Assembly (NCBI GenBank): GCA_963839745.1
Contig: CAWIWC010000015.1
Location: forward strand, 1-64,000
Source of the DNA: JAIBJN01 sp963839745
Lineage (GTDB): Bacteria; Actinomycetota; Thermoleophilia; Gaiellales; Gaiellaceae
Length of the DNA: 64,000 nucleotides
Reading direction: 5' to 3'
The notes under the pieces are model-generated. The model did not search any database. It saw only the letters and a program-made list of their open reading frames with translations, and was not told the DNA's origin. The translations under genes and the position numbers were made by a program. Positions 42,442 through 52,959 of this stretch are shown piece by piece (the first letter of the stretch is position 1; each line of letters begins with the position of its first letter).

Positions 42442-42474
42442 GGAGCGGAGCCGGCCGCAGGCCGGCTCCGCTCC
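42442..42474. terminator. Bidirectional hairpin terminator
   Basis: A perfect 15-bp stem (GGAGCGGAGCCGGCC and its complement) with a 3-nt GCA loop lies between two convergent stop codons (42421-42423 and 42485-42487). There is no U-tract, but the strength and position support a shared terminator. Confidence 0.75.
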
Positions 42475-42484
42475 AAGCTCCCCC

Positions 42485-45400
42485 CTACGGTGCGGTCACG
42501 ACCGGGCAGGGAGTTGCGCCGGTCGTGGTGCACACGATTCGACCCTGGATGGCCGGGGTCAGCGGCGTGTTCGCCGTGATCCAGTCCGCCACGGTCTGAT
42601 CCATGACCTCGCGGGAGTGGGCCCGGGCTGCCACGTTCGGGTAGCCGTCCCCGCCCGCCGCCATGAAGTCGTTGATCGCGATGTGGTACATGGACGCCGC
42701 CGTCAGGTCGACGACCGCGCCGGTGCACGAGCCGTCGGCCGCCTGCCTGACCACGCTCGACGCGATCACCCGGCTCCCGACGGGCGCCGAGATGTCGTAG
42801 CGTGAAGCACAGGCCGGAGACCTGCGGGAACCGCCCGTTCGCGGCCGGCATCGACGAGACGCCGTTCTCGAGGTACGTCTTCAGCTCGGCGCCGCTTATG
42901 TCAACGGTGGCGACGAGGTTCCCGAACGGGAGCACCCCGAGCACCTGGCCGCGCGTGATCGGCCACGGCGGAGGCGTGAAGGACCCGCAGAAGTCGTCCG
43001 CGATGTCCGGGCTCGGACAGGTCAGGTCGGCGCGGAGGCCGCCCGAGTTCGTGATGGCGAAGTCGACGCCGTCGAAGCTGAGCCGCATCGCGTCGGTGAC
43101 GATGTTGCCCACGAGCGACTCGCAGAGGCGGCCGTCGACACGGCCGCACGAGTCCGACCGCGGCACGGCCCGGCTCGAGGTCCCGATCTGCGTCGCCAGG
43201 ATCGGCTTCAGCTCTTCGTTGAGCTGGTTGATCCGTGCCTGGATGGCCGGGTCCGGAGTGACGCCGATGTTCCACGGCTTGTGGAAGTCGGCGGTGCGGT
43301 AGACGACCTCCTGGTCGTGCATGTCGATGAAGACACGCACCCGCGTGAAGCGGACGCCCCTGCTCAGGTTCTCCGTCAGGAGCACGCCGTTCGGCCGCTC
43401 GGAGACCACCTGGAAGTTCGTGTGGTCGCCGATGACGACGTCGACGTTGTCGACTGCGTCGGCAAGGTCGACGGCAGGACCGGTCGGTTGCGTGAGCGTT
43501 CCAGCCGTCGCGCCCAGGTGCCCGATGGCGAGGATGGCGGCGACGTCCTTCTTCTGGCGAGCGAGCCGCCTGGCCTCGTCGTTCACCGCGGCAACCGGGT
43601 CGGCCACGTGGAACGGCCCGAGGGATCCGGGCTTGGTCAGCTCGGGGATGTCGGGGTTCGAGAACCCGACGAATCCGACCCGTAGGCCCGGCTCGATGGT
43701 GAACACCTTCGACTTCGCCCACTCGGGAGGCGTCCTCCCGGCGTCGTCGACGATGTTCGCCGACAGGTAGTCGAAGGCCGCCAGCGGGACGATCTCGTTG
43801 CGGAAGTACTGCTCGCCTCGGTCGAAGTTGTGGTTGCCGAGCCCGTCGAGGTCGAAGCCCATGAGGTTCATGAACTCGATCGTGGGCTTGTCGCCGAAGA
43901 ACGCCGAGATCGGCGGCGTGGCGCCGATCGCGTCACCGGCGGTCAGCGTCAGGATCTCTCCCGGCGCCTCCGCCCTGAACGCGTCGAACCACGGCTTGAG
44001 GAACGCCGATCCGCCGATCCCGAAGGTCGGGTTCGCCGCTCCGGTGCCACCAACGTTGTCGGCGACCTCGGCCAGCGGAGTTAGCTGCCCGTGGTAGTCG
44101 GAGATGTCGAGGACCTGGAACTCGTAGATCCGGTTCCCGCCCTTGATGATGTTCAGCAGCACCTTGCCGCGCGCGTTCTGCGGCTCGGGGATGTCCATCA
44201 GGTAGGCGATCGTCGGGGCGAGGTCGATCGCCCGGACGCCCGCAACGTCCTTACCGGCCCTGATGTCCGGGCCGGAGGCGATGAACGTCGCGTGCATGTT
44301 GACGTTCCGCGGGATGTTGACCAGGTCCGGCAGGTAGCCGTGCTGGCCGAAGAACTGCGACGGGGCGACCAGCTGCCCGGGCGTCTGCGCGTCCGTCTGG
44401 TACGGCGGACGGAAGACGACCACGACGTCGCCGCTGCGGCTCGGATGCAGGGCGTCCGTGCCGTCGACGTTCTTCAGCTCCTCCTTCTTCATCACCTTGG
44501 CCACGACCTGCTGGAAGCCCGGCAGGTTCGGGTCGTCCATGTTCTGGAACGCCGCGATGATCTGGTTGCGCACGGCCTCGTAGTTGGCCGCCGGCACCTG
44601 CGGGGTGTTGCCCGCCGCCGGGTCGCGGCCCGCGAGGTTGATGTAGATCTGCGACGTGCCGCCCGCGTGGCACTCCTTCGCCAGCGTGTCGCCCGGCGTG
44701 GTCGTGCCCGGGTCGTTGGCGGCCTTGCGGCAGTTGCCGCTCTGCTCGCGCTCCTGGAGGCCGAGGTCGACGAGGACCTTGCTCACGTTGACCGCGTACC
44801 ACTGCGGCGCGAAGCCGTGGTCGGAGGAGACGAACACGTTGTGCTTGCGGTTCATGAGGTCGCGGGCGAGATCGAGCGTGCCGTCGGCCTCTTCGTACGC
44901 CGAGCGGATGTAGCCCTCGCGCTCGTCGACGCGGCCGTCGGGGACGTCGTCGTTCGTGACGTCGTCGTAGTACGGGTTCGGGTTGCCGTCGATGTCGGTC
45001 GGGGTGACGAGCCCCATGAACTGGTGCTGGAACTCGTCCGTCACCGGGTTGCCGACGAGCAGCAGGTCGGGCTTGACGCCGAGGCCCGTCGGGCGCGGGG
45101 CCGAGGATGTACTCGAGGTACGCCCAGTGGGCGTCCTTCCACATGAGGCCCTGCTCGACGTACGTGTCCTCGTCCACGATTCCGGCCTCGAGCGGCGCGA
45201 AGTCGGCCGCGGTGGAGGTCGGGAAGTCGCGGTTCAGCTTCTCCTCGAAGGCGGTCGATTCGGCAGGCGCCGAGCGCGTTGTAGGTCGCGTTCGCCCGCT
45301 GCACCGAGGTGAAGTAGAGGCGGAACTTCGACAGGTCGGCGGTCAGGTCGATCGCCTTCACGTAGAAGCCGCCCGTCCGGCCCGCGAACGTGCCGGAGGC

Positions 45401-46281
45401 GAGCGTCACCTTCGCGTCGGCCCACTCGCCCTGGGTGAGGTCGGCGACGGCCGTGGCGCCGTTCTTGGTGTTGGCGGCGTTGACGATCAGCACCCGGTTG
45501 TAATTCGTGGCGCCGTCGTTGGTGGAGTCGTAGATGTAGACGTCCCAGACCCCGTTCCCCGGGATCTGCGCGTTGTTGTGCGTGAACGACGCCTGCTTGG
45601 CCGGGCTGAAGGATGCCGGCACGTTCGTCCAGCCCGCGGCGTCTGCGAGGTCGATCCGCTGGTACTGGACGCCGAAGGCGTTCGCGCCCGCCGGCTGCCC
45701 GGGCAGGTCGTAGTTGAGCATGATCCCGCGGACCGCCGATGAACGTGCGGAAGTCGACGACCGGGCCCTGGAGCGCCGGGACGAGGCCGCGCGATGCCGA
45801 CCCACTCCATGGAGACGACGGTCTTGCCGCTCCGCTCGGCCGACTGGGCGATGTGGTCGGCCTGGAGGATGCCGGTCGTGGCAAAGCTCGTGGAGTTGTT
45901 GAAGTTGCCCTCACCGACCCGGTGGAAGGTGTTGTTCGTCGAGCCGTGCTCGCCCGGCCACGTGCCGGTCGAGAGCGTGTACCACCCGACGCCGGTGTTG
46001 GGCGGGAAGCCCTGCAGGAGGCCGTTCTGGCCCTTCAGCCCCGTGTTCATCAGCTGGCGCATCGTCGGCATGGCGCCCTGCTTCGCATACTTGTCGACCA
46101 GGTCCGGCCGCATGCCGTCGGCCGCGAAGTAGATGACCGGCGTGCCTGTGGGGCTTCCGTCCGCCTTCTTCGCCTTGCCCTTGCCTGCCGCTCCTGCCGA
46201 CACCGAGCCGGCGACGAGCAACGTGAAGATCAGTGTGAGCGCAGCCAGAAGGGCTGGCCTAAAGCGCATCCTGCGTTTCAT
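42485..46281 (-). CDS. Secreted alkaline-phosphatase-superfamily phosphodiesterase fused to a 5'-nucleotidase, five frameshifts
   Basis: From ATG 46281 (GGAGAGGAG before it), a signal peptide leads into a phosphodiesterase domain of the alkaline phosphatase superfamily: VIYFAADGMRPDLVDKYAKQ, TGVGWYTLSTGTWPGEHG, TDEFQHQFMG and NVFVSSDHGFAPQW. After about residue 700 a complete UshA-type 5'-nucleotidase follows: DISDYHGQLTPLAEV, LTLTAGDAIGATP, DGLGNHNFDRG, ILAIGHLGATAG, VIGDHTNF, then the C-terminal domain FAITNSGGLRADLTCPSP, VLGVLPFGNLVATVDI, MYHIAINDFMAAGGDGYPN. Frame breaks lie near 45797, 45737, 45268, 45098 and 42799. About 1,265 residues when repaired. It probably frees phosphate and nucleosides from extracellular nucleotides. 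Confidence 0.85.
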
Positions 46282-46411
46282 TGGGCTCCTCTCCCCGGGG
46301 TAGGACGCGGCCGAAGTTACCCGTTTCGGGCCTCGCTGACAACCGTCGGAAGGACGGTCCACCAGCGCGAAACCCAGGGTTTACCAGGCGGAAACTGCCG
46401 ATTCCTACCCG

Positions 46412-48427
46412 CTACGCAGGCTCTGCGGCTGCCTGGAGCTCGCGGCGGAGGTCCTTGATCTCGTCGCGGAGCTTGGCGGCGTACTCGAAGCGAAGCTCCT
46501 CGGCCGCGGCGAACATCTCCTCCTCGAGCGTGACGACGAGCTTCTCCAGCTCCTCGTTCGTCATGCCCTCGACCTGGCGCTGGCCCCGGCGGCGCTTGCC
46601 CGGGACGTGCGGCTGGGACTCGAGGGAGAGGAACTCGGCGATGTCGGACACGCCCTTGACGATCGACTCCGGCGTGATCCCGTGCTCCTCGTTGTAGCGA
46701 AGCTGGATGTCGCGCCTGCGCGTCGTCTCGTCGAGCGCGCCGCGGATCGCCTCGGTCATCTTGTCGGCGTACATCACGACCTTGCCGTTGATGTTGCGGG
46801 CCGCGCGCCCGATCGTCTGGATGAGCGCGGTCTGGCCGCGGAGGAAGCCCTCCTTGTCCGCGTCGAGGATGGCCACGAGCGACACCTCGGGCAGGTCGAG
46901 GCCCTCACGTAGGAGATTGACGCCGACGAGCACGTCGTACTCGCCGAGGCGCAGCTCCCTGATGATCTTGATGCGCTCGAGCGTGTCCACCTCCGAATGG
47001 AGGTAGCGGGTGCGGACGCCCGACTCGAGCAGGTAGTCGGTCAGGTCCTCGGCCATCTTCTTCGTCAGCGTCGTGACGAGGACGCGCTCGCCCGCCTCCT
47101 CGCGGCGGCGGATCTCGTTGAGGAGGTCGTCGATCTGGTTCGTCGTCGGGCGCAGCTCGACCTCCGGGTCGACGACGCCGGTCGGGCGGATGATCTGCTC
47201 GGCGACGTTCGTCGAGTTGCGCAGCTCGAACGGCCCCGGCGTCGCCGAGACGAAGACCAGCTGCGGCACGCGCTCGAGGAACTCGTCGAAGCGCAGCGGC
47301 CGGTTGTCGAGCGCGGACGGGAGCCGGAAGCCGTGCTCGACGAGCGTCTCCTTGCGCGAGCGGTCGCCCTCGTACATGCCGCCGATCTGCGGGACCGTCT
47401 GATGCGACTCGTCGATCATGACGACGAAGTCGCCGCGGAAGTAGTCGAGCAGCGAGTGCGGCGCCGTTCCGGGCGCGCGGCCGTCGAGGATCCGCGAGTA
47501 GTTCTCGATCCCGTTGCAGTAGCCGAGCTCCTGGAGCATCTCGAGGTCGTACTCGGTGCGCTGCCGGATCCTGTGGGCCTCGAGCAGCTTCCCGTGCGAC
47601 TCGAAGTGCCTGACCTGCTCCTCGAGCTCGCGGCGGATCTCCCCGACCGAGCGCTCGATCGTCTCGCGCGAGGTGACGTACTGGGTCGCCGGGAAGATGG
47701 CGAGGTGGTCGAGACGGGCGTAGATCTCGCCAGAGAGCGGGTCGAAGTGCGAGATGGACTCGACCTCGTCCCCGAAGAAGGAGATGCGGTAGGCCGACTC
47801 CATGTGCGCCGGCTGCACCTCGACGACGTCGCCGCGCACGCGGAAGCGGCCGCGGCCGAGGATCGAGTCGTTGCGCGCGTACTGGATGTCGACGAGCTTC
47901 CGGAGCATGACGTCGCGGTCGATCTCGAGCCCGACGCCGAGCACCACAGTCTTCTCCTCGTACTCGATCGGCGAGCCGATGCCGTAGATGCACGAGACCG
48001 AGGCGACGATCAGCACGTCCTTGCGCGCGAGGAGAGCGGCCGTCGCCGCGTGACGAAGGCGGTCGATGTCGTCGTTGATCGACGCGTCCTTCTCGATGTA
48101 GAGGTCCGCCTGAGGGACGTACGCCTCCGGCTGGTAGTAGTCGTAGTAGGAGACGAAGTACTCGACGGCGCTCTGCGGGAGAAACTCGCGGAACTCGTTG
48201 CAGAGCTGCGCGGCGAGCGTCTTGTTGTGCGCGATCACCAGCGTCGGCTTCTGTATCTGCTCGGCGATCCAGGCCATCGTCGCCGTCTTGCCGGTCCCCG
48301 TCGCCCCCAGCAGCGTCTGGAACTGGTCGCCGGCACGGATCGAAGCGGCGAGCGCGTCGATGGCCTGCGGCTGGTCGCCGGTCGGCGTGTAGGCCTCGGA
48401 GACGCGGAATTCGGGCATCGAAGTCAT
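46412..48427 (-). CDS. uvrB: Excinuclease ABC subunit B
   Basis: 671 residues. UvrB receives damage from UvrA and guides UvrC incision. Seen: TLLGATGTGKTATMAWIAEQ (Walker A, residues about 38-57), the damage-probing beta-hairpin YYDYYQPEAYVPQADLYIEK, the helicase motif VMIDESHQTVPQIGGMYEGD, VSATPGPFEL, LVGVNLLREGLDLPEVSLVA, IQTIGRAARN, and the C-terminal UVR motif LEEEMFAAAEELRFEYAAKL. ATG 48427 or the in-frame ATG 48418 may start; TACGAT exactly 7 nt before 48418 would suit a leaderless message from the second. Confidence 0.98.
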   Translation of the reverse strand: MTSMPEFRVSEAYTPTGDQPQAIDALAASIRAGDQFQTLLGATGTGKTATMAWIAEQIQKPTLVIAHNKTLAAQLCNEFREFLPQSAVEYFVSYYDYYQPEAYVPQADLYIEKDASINDDIDRLRHAATAALLARKDVLIVASVSCIYGIGSPIEYEEKTVVLGVGLEIDRDVMLRKLVDIQYARNDSILGRGRFRVRGDVVEVQPAHMESAYRISFFGDEVESISHFDPLSGEIYARLDHLAIFPATQYVTSRETIERSVGEIRRELEEQVRHFESHGKLLEAHRIRQRTEYDLEMLQELGYCNGIENYSRILDGRAPGTAPHSLLDYFRGDFVVMIDESHQTVPQIGGMYEGDRSRKETLVEHGFRLPSALDNRPLRFDEFLERVPQLVFVSATPGPFELRNSTNVAEQIIRPTGVVDPEVELRPTTNQIDDLLNEIRRREEAGERVLVTTLTKKMAEDLTDYLLESGVRTRYLHSEVDTLERIKIIRELRLGEYDVLVGVNLLREGLDLPEVSLVAILDADKEGFLRGQTALIQTIGRAARNINGKVVMYADKMTEAIRGALDETTRRRDIQLRYNEEHGITPESIVKGVSDIAEFLSLESQPHVPGKRRRGQRQVEGMTNEELEKLVVTLEEEMFAAAEELRFEYAAKLRDEIKDLRRELQAAAEPA

Positions 48428-48465
48428 CGTAGCCTGGCGCCTCGGCGTGCCAGCTGCCCCGCGGG

Positions 48466-48494
48466 TTGTCTCCGTCCACCCCAGGCTTTACGGT
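48466..48494 (+). promoter_or_regulatory. Promoter of the PPC/RTX-like secreted protein
   Basis: TTGTCT (48466-48471), a 17-nt spacer, and TACGGT (48489-48494). The gene start at 48521 follows a good GAGGAGGT ribosome binding site (48508-48515). This is one of the few promoters here with a recognisable -35 and a leader. Confidence 0.55.
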
Positions 48495-48520
48495 CGCCTG
48501 AATCTCCGAGGAGGTCTCCT

Positions 48521-49696
48521 GTGCGTCTCGTCCCGCTCGTCGCCGCTCTCTTCCTGCTCGCGGTTCCGTCGGCCATGTCCGCGGCGATGGCGCCGCCCAA
48601 CGACGACTTCGCCGACGCGGTCAGCCTGAACGCGATCGCCGACACGGGCGGCTTCGTCCGCGCCAACAACGTCAACGCCACCGCGGAGGCGGGCGAGCCG
48701 GTCCACGCCGGTCAGGCGGGAGGGAAGTCCATCTGGTACTCGTGGACTGCCCCCGGCGACGGCAGCATCCCGCACGTGGCCTTCCTGGCGGGCGGCGACT
48801 TCGACACGCTCCTGGGGGTCTACACGGGGACCGCGGTGAACGCGCTGACGCCGATCGCCTCCAACGACGACGTGGCCGGCTTCGGCGGCGGGAGCAGCGT
48901 GAGCTTCGCGACGGTCGCCGGCACGACGTACCACATCGCCATCGACGGCTTCCTCGGCAAGTCGGGCGTCGCGTTCCTCGAGTGGCGCGAGTCGCCGGCC
49001 AACGACAACTTCGCGGACGCGGTCTCGCTCTCCGGCGCCTCGGGAGCCCGCAGCGGAGATACCGCCAACGGCGCGACGACGGAGCTCGGGGAAGACGTCT
49101 TCGCCTCCCTCCAAAGCGTCTGGTACCACTGGGTGCCGCCCGCGGACGGCACCTACAAGTTCTCGACCGTCGGCAGCAGCTTCGACACGCTCATGGCGAT
49201 CTACACCGGCTCGAGCCTCGAGGACATCGAGCTGATCGAGATCAACGACGACGATCCCGACCGGGGCTGCTGCTCGAGCTGGATCGGGCTCGTGGACGCC
49301 CAGGCGATGACGAACTACTACATCAACATCAGCCCGCTCAGCCTGGAGGCCGGCCTGATCAAGCTCTCCTGGGGCCCGCTGATCCTCGGCAACGGCGCGC
49401 CGAACATCATCACCGGCACGCCGGCCGCGGAGGAGATCCGCGGCATGGGCGGAGAGGACATCATCGCCGGCGCCGGCGGCGCCGACCTCGTCTTCGGGGG
49501 CCGGGGCAACGACTCGATCCGCGGCGGGCCCGGGAACGACTTCCTGCTCGACCGCACCGGCGTCGACCTCCTCCGGGGCGACAGCGGGGTCGACGTCCTC
49601 GACGCACGCGACTTCGCGCGCGGCGACCGCCTGATCGGCGGGCTAGGCGCCGACACCTGCCGCGCCGACCGAACGGACACGCGGAGCGCCTGCTAG
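48521..49696 (+). CDS. Secreted protein with two PPC-like domains and an RTX-like calcium-binding tail
   Basis: 391 residues. Signal peptide RLVPLVAALFLLAVPSAMSA; then two repeats of one domain, starting APPNDDFADAVSLNA and SPANDNFADAVSLSG, each with WYSWTAPGDG or WYHWVPPADG and FDTLLGVYTG or FDTLMAIYTG. That pattern fits prepeptidase C-terminal (PPC)-like beta domains. The tail (IRGMGGEDIIAGAGGADLVF, GGRGNDSIRGGPGNDFLL) has the GGxGxD pattern of calcium-binding repeats. No catalytic domain is visible; probably a surface or secreted binding protein. Confidence 0.85.
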   Translation: MRLVPLVAALFLLAVPSAMSAAMAPPNDDFADAVSLNAIADTGGFVRANNVNATAEAGEPVHAGQAGGKSIWYSWTAPGDGSIPHVAFLAGGDFDTLLGVYTGTAVNALTPIASNDDVAGFGGGSSVSFATVAGTTYHIAIDGFLGKSGVAFLEWRESPANDNFADAVSLSGASGARSGDTANGATTELGEDVFASLQSVWYHWVPPADGTYKFSTVGSSFDTLMAIYTGSSLEDIELIEINDDDPDRGCCSSWIGLVDAQAMTNYYINISPLSLEAGLIKLSWGPLILGNGAPNIITGTPAAEEIRGMGGEDIIAGAGGADLVFGGRGNDSIRGGPGNDFLLDRTGVDLLRGDSGVDVLDARDFARGDRLIGGLGADTCRADRTDTRSAC

Positions 49697-49699
49697 CCG

Positions 49700-50617
49700 C
49701 TACTTCAGGCCGACGTACGCCTCGCGGGTTCCCGACGCGTAGTCGGGCGGCAGCGGCTCGGTCGTCCGGGGGACGGCGAGCACGCGCGCGAACCCTGCGT
49801 GGCGGAGCATGCGGGCGACGGCGGTCCGCGACGGCACCATCGCGAGCCGGTTCGAGTAGTTCTGCTCGTGCACCGCGTCCGGGATGACGTGACATACCGG
49901 CCCGCGGTCCCGCACGATGGTCGTGTCCACGAGGGCGAGCTCGCGGGTCACCTCGGCCAGCCGCTCCAGGCCCAGGACCGGGTGCTCGAGGTGGTAGAGG
50001 AGCCCGAAGTAGAGCACGACGTCGAACTCCCCATGCCGCTCCTTCGAGAGGTCGTAGGCGCTGGCCACCTCGAAGTCGATCCCGTCCAGCCCGGCCACCT
50101 CCGTGATGAAACGGGCCTGCTCGACGTTGCCGGCGCTGGCCTCGACGCCGAGGACGGACTTCGCCCCCGCGAGGCGTGCCTGGATCGACCAGAAGCCGCA
50201 GTTGCAGCCGACGTCCAGGACGGTCTTGCCCTCGAGCGACCCGCCAGCGGCGGAGAGCAGCGCCGGGAAGAGGTGGAGGTACCGGTGGTAGTGGCGGCCG
50301 TGCAGGCCTCTCCCCGGCTCCCAGTCGGCCTCGACGTAGCGGTCGCCGAAGCGGAACGGGTAGTGCCAGTAGTAGGAGGCGATGCGACGCTCGAGCTCCT
50401 CCGGCGAGAGCGAGAGGTCAGGCGCCAGCGGAAACTCCGCGGAGAAGGAGGCCTCGGCGCGCGAGACGGCCTCGGGGCCGGGCGCAGGCAGGGTCTCGAG
50501 CTCCGGCGAGCCGCCGTTGCTGCCCGGGCCGCCGACGCGGTGTACCTCGAGCCCGAGGCGGCGCAGAACCCGCTTGGCCGAGCGCCTGACTCGGCCGGCT
50601 GCGGTGGTGGTCGGCAC
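49700..50617 (-). CDS. SAM-dependent methyltransferase (DUF1698/CmoB-like)
   Basis: 305 residues. An N-terminal helical part (YYWHYPFRFGDRYVEADW, HGRHYHRYLHLFPALL) is followed by a class I methyltransferase core: KTVLDVGCNCGFWSIQARLA, VLGVEASAGNVEQARFI, FDVVLYFGLLYHLEHPVLGL. The pattern resembles the CmoB/DUF1698 group, but the small residues for carboxy-SAM cannot be confirmed here, and glycan or lipid methylation is equally possible. TATACT lies 10 nt before GTG 50617. Divergent from the sulfatase gene. Confidence 0.83.
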   Translation of the reverse strand: MPTTTAAGRVRRSAKRVLRRLGLEVHRVGGPGSNGGSPELETLPAPGPEAVSRAEASFSAEFPLAPDLSLSPEELERRIASYYWHYPFRFGDRYVEADWEPGRGLHGRHYHRYLHLFPALLSAAGGSLEGKTVLDVGCNCGFWSIQARLAGAKSVLGVEASAGNVEQARFITEVAGLDGIDFEVASAYDLSKERHGEFDVVLYFGLLYHLEHPVLGLERLAEVTRELALVDTTIVRDRGPVCHVIPDAVHEQNYSNRLAMVPSRTAVARMLRHAGFARVLAVPRTTEPLPPDYASGTREAYVGLK

Positions 50618-50627
50618 GGCGGGGGCA

Positions 50628-50633
50628 AGTATA
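50628..50633 (-). promoter_or_regulatory. -10 element for the methyltransferase gene
   Basis: TATACT on the minus strand, 10 nt before GTG 50617; no ribosome binding site. Confidence 0.4.
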
Positions 50634-50648
50634 GGCCGCGCCTTCCGC

Positions 50649-50654
50649 TAGGCT
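50649..50654 (+). promoter_or_regulatory. -10 element for the sulfatase gene
   Basis: TAGGCT, 8 nt before GTG 50663 on the plus strand; no ribosome binding site. It is divergent from the methyltransferase promoter. Confidence 0.4.
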
Positions 50655-50662
50655 CGTGACGC

Positions 50663-52405
50663 GTGAGAGGGGTCTGGAGCATCACCTCCGTGCTCGGCGC
50701 GGTTTTGGCGGTCGCGCTCGTCGGGTCCGGAACTGCCGAGGCGCAGACTCGGCCGAATGTGGTGCTCGTCCTCACGGACGACCAGCGCTGGGACACGCTG
50801 AACGTCATGCCGACGGTGCAGAGGCGGCTCGTCGCCCGCGGCGTGACGTTCACGAACGCCTTCGTCACGAACGCGCTTTGCTGCCCCAGCCGGGCGTCGT
50901 ACCTCACGGGCCGGTACTCGCACGGCACCGGCGTCTACGTGAACACGGGCTGGCGCGGCGCCGGAGCCTTCAACGCACTCCTCAACCGATCGCCACGTGG
51001 CTGAACAAGGTTGGCTACGTCACGGCGCTCGTCGGGAAGTACCTGAACGGCTACGTTGGCCCGCGCACCAGCACGGGGCTGGGACCGATGGGTCGCCTTC
51101 GTCCGGAGGGCAGGACTACTACGACTACAGGCTCAGCATCGACGGGACCGTCGTCTTCCGCGGCAACCTCCCGGCCGACTACTCGACCGACGTGTTGGCG
51201 AACGAGGCAGAATCGTTCATTCGCTCCGACCCCCAGCCCGTTCTTTCTCCTTTTTCCCCGATCGCCCCGCACTTTCGCCGCGGGAACCCGCTCGAGGCAA
51301 CTCCGGCGGCCCGTCACCAGGACAGGTTCGCTTCGCTTCCGCCATGGCGTCCGCCGAACTACAACGAGGCGGACGTGTCGGACAAGCCGAACTGGCTGCG
51401 GCTGAAGACCCCTCAGATCCCGATCGACCGGCAGGCGAAGGGTCGACAGCTTCCGGCAGGAGCAGCTCGAGTCCCTCCTCGCAGTTGACGAAGCCGTGGC
51501 GAGGATCATCGACGCGCTCGCCGACACCGGACAGCTCGCCGACACCATGATCGTCTTTACCTCCGACAACGGCAACGACTGGGGCGAGCACCGCTGGTTC
51601 TCGAAGCTCGTACCCTACGAAGAGCCAGCATCCGCGTTCCTCTGGTCGTCCGCTACGACCGCCTCATCGCCGCGCGGCGCGTCGACCAGCGGCTCGCGGT
51701 AAATATCGATGTGGCCCCGACCTTCGCCGCCCTTGCGGGAACGCCCGCGCCCGGCGCCGAAGGCCGCAGCCTGCTCCCACTCCTGCCGAGCCCGACAGCT
51801 CCTTGGCGACGAGACTTCCTCCTCGAGCACTTCGGCGCGACAGGGTGCTCTCATCCCCACGTACTGCGGCATTCGAAGCGAGACGCATACGTATGTCCAG
51901 TACGTCACCGGCGAGGAGGAGATCTACGACCTTGTCGGGGATCCCGTACCAGCTCGAGAACCTCGCGCGTGACCCGTCGATCGCGACAGTCCCTTGTCTC
52001 GCCTTCCGTGCGCGCACGCGCGCGCTCTGCAACCCGCCGCCGCCCGGGCTTCACGCCCCGCAATCCATGTCTGATCCTCGGAAACGAGCGCGCCAACCGG
52101 CTCCGTGGGACCAACTCCTACGACTACGTCTGCGCCTCGGGGGCGCCGGACCGAATCGAAGCGCGCTCCGGCAGCGATGTCGTCGCGGCCGGGCACGGGA
52201 ACGACCTCGTCTACGGGGAGGGCGGCAACGACCGCATCTACGGCGGCCTCGGGCTCGACCGCATGTACGGCGGGATCGGGCGCGACGTCATCTACGCGCG
52301 CCGACGGGCGTCGCGACGTCGTCGGCTGCGGCGACGGCGTCGACACCGTCTACGCCGACCGCGGCCGACGTCGTCTCCGGCTGCGAGCGAATCCGCCGGG
52401 GCTAG
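50663..52405 (+). pseudogene. Secreted sulfatase with RTX-like tail, broken by about ten frameshifts
   Basis: Signal peptide (SITSVLGAVLAVALVGSGTAEA) and sulfatase start PNVVLVLTDDQRWDTLNVMP, with the formylglycine motif ALCCPSRASYLTGRYSHG (C-x-P-S-R). Beyond about 50985 the protein is found only by changing frame: TWLNKVGYVTALVGKYLNGY, GQDYYDYRLSIDGTVVFRGN, QLESLLAVDEAVARIIDALA, IVFTSDNGNDWGEHRWFSK, VNIDVAPTFAALAGTPAPG, YVQYVTGEEEIYDLVGDP. The tail YGEGGNDRIYGGLGLDRMYG carries calcium-binding type repeats. Breaks lie near 50985, 51085, 51105, 51232, 51255, 51440, 51630, 51860, 51945, 52050, 52300 and 52365. Either truly decayed or very poor sequence. Confidence 0.82.
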
Positions 52406-52409
52406 CTGG

Positions 52410-52959
52410 CTAGTCGAGCCCGAGCTCGTCGGCGTACGCGCGGGCGTAGACCTCGCGCGCGTGCAGGACGTCCTCGACGTACTCGCGCGTCTCCGGGAAC
52501 TCGATCTCGCCGCCCGCCTCGATCCACTCGTCGACGTTGGTCTGCCCCGCGTTGTAGGCCGCGAGGGCGAGCCGCTCGTCGCCGTACTTCCGGATCAGCC
52601 GCCGGAGATAGAAGGAGCCGTAGCGGACGTTGATCTCCGGGTTGTAGAGATCGGAGACCTCGAACTGGTGGCCCTCGGTGTTCACGGCGATGCCCATCGC
52701 CGTGTCGGGCAGGAGCTGCATCAGCCCGATGGCGCCGGACGACGAGCGCGCGTCGGCGTCGAACTTGCTCTCGCGGTAGATGACCGCGGCGAGCAGGGCC
52801 GCGTCGAGCTCGTAGTTCTCGGCGTGGCCGCGGACGATGTGCTCGTACTCGAGCGGGTAGCGGATGCGCGCATACCAGGTCGGCTCCGTCTCCTCGACGT
52901 AGAGGAGGCCGGCCAGCGAGGGCAGCCAGAACAGCGACGCCTGCGACGGCGACTCTCAT
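52410..52959 (-). CDS. Lytic transglycosylase (SLT domain), one frameshift
   Basis: A membrane or secreted muramidase of about 182 residues. ATG 52959 overlaps the coaE stop (ATGA) and starts a hydrophobic segment, MRVAVAGVAVLAALAG. One extra base near 52920 shifts the frame; the protein continues LLYVEETEPTWYARIRYPLE, then the catalytic YRESKFDADARSSSGAIGLM, LLPDTAMGIA, and LALAAYNAGQTNVDEWIEAG. It cleaves peptidoglycan to give anhydro-muropeptides. The same gene order after coaE suggests co-expression with rpsA. Confidence 0.88.

Noticed and set aside
46997..49696. An 899-codon plus-strand frame reaching into the PPC/RTX gene
   Set aside because: Everything before 48521 is antisense to uvrB. 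The GTG at 48521 with its ribosome binding site and signal peptide is the real start.
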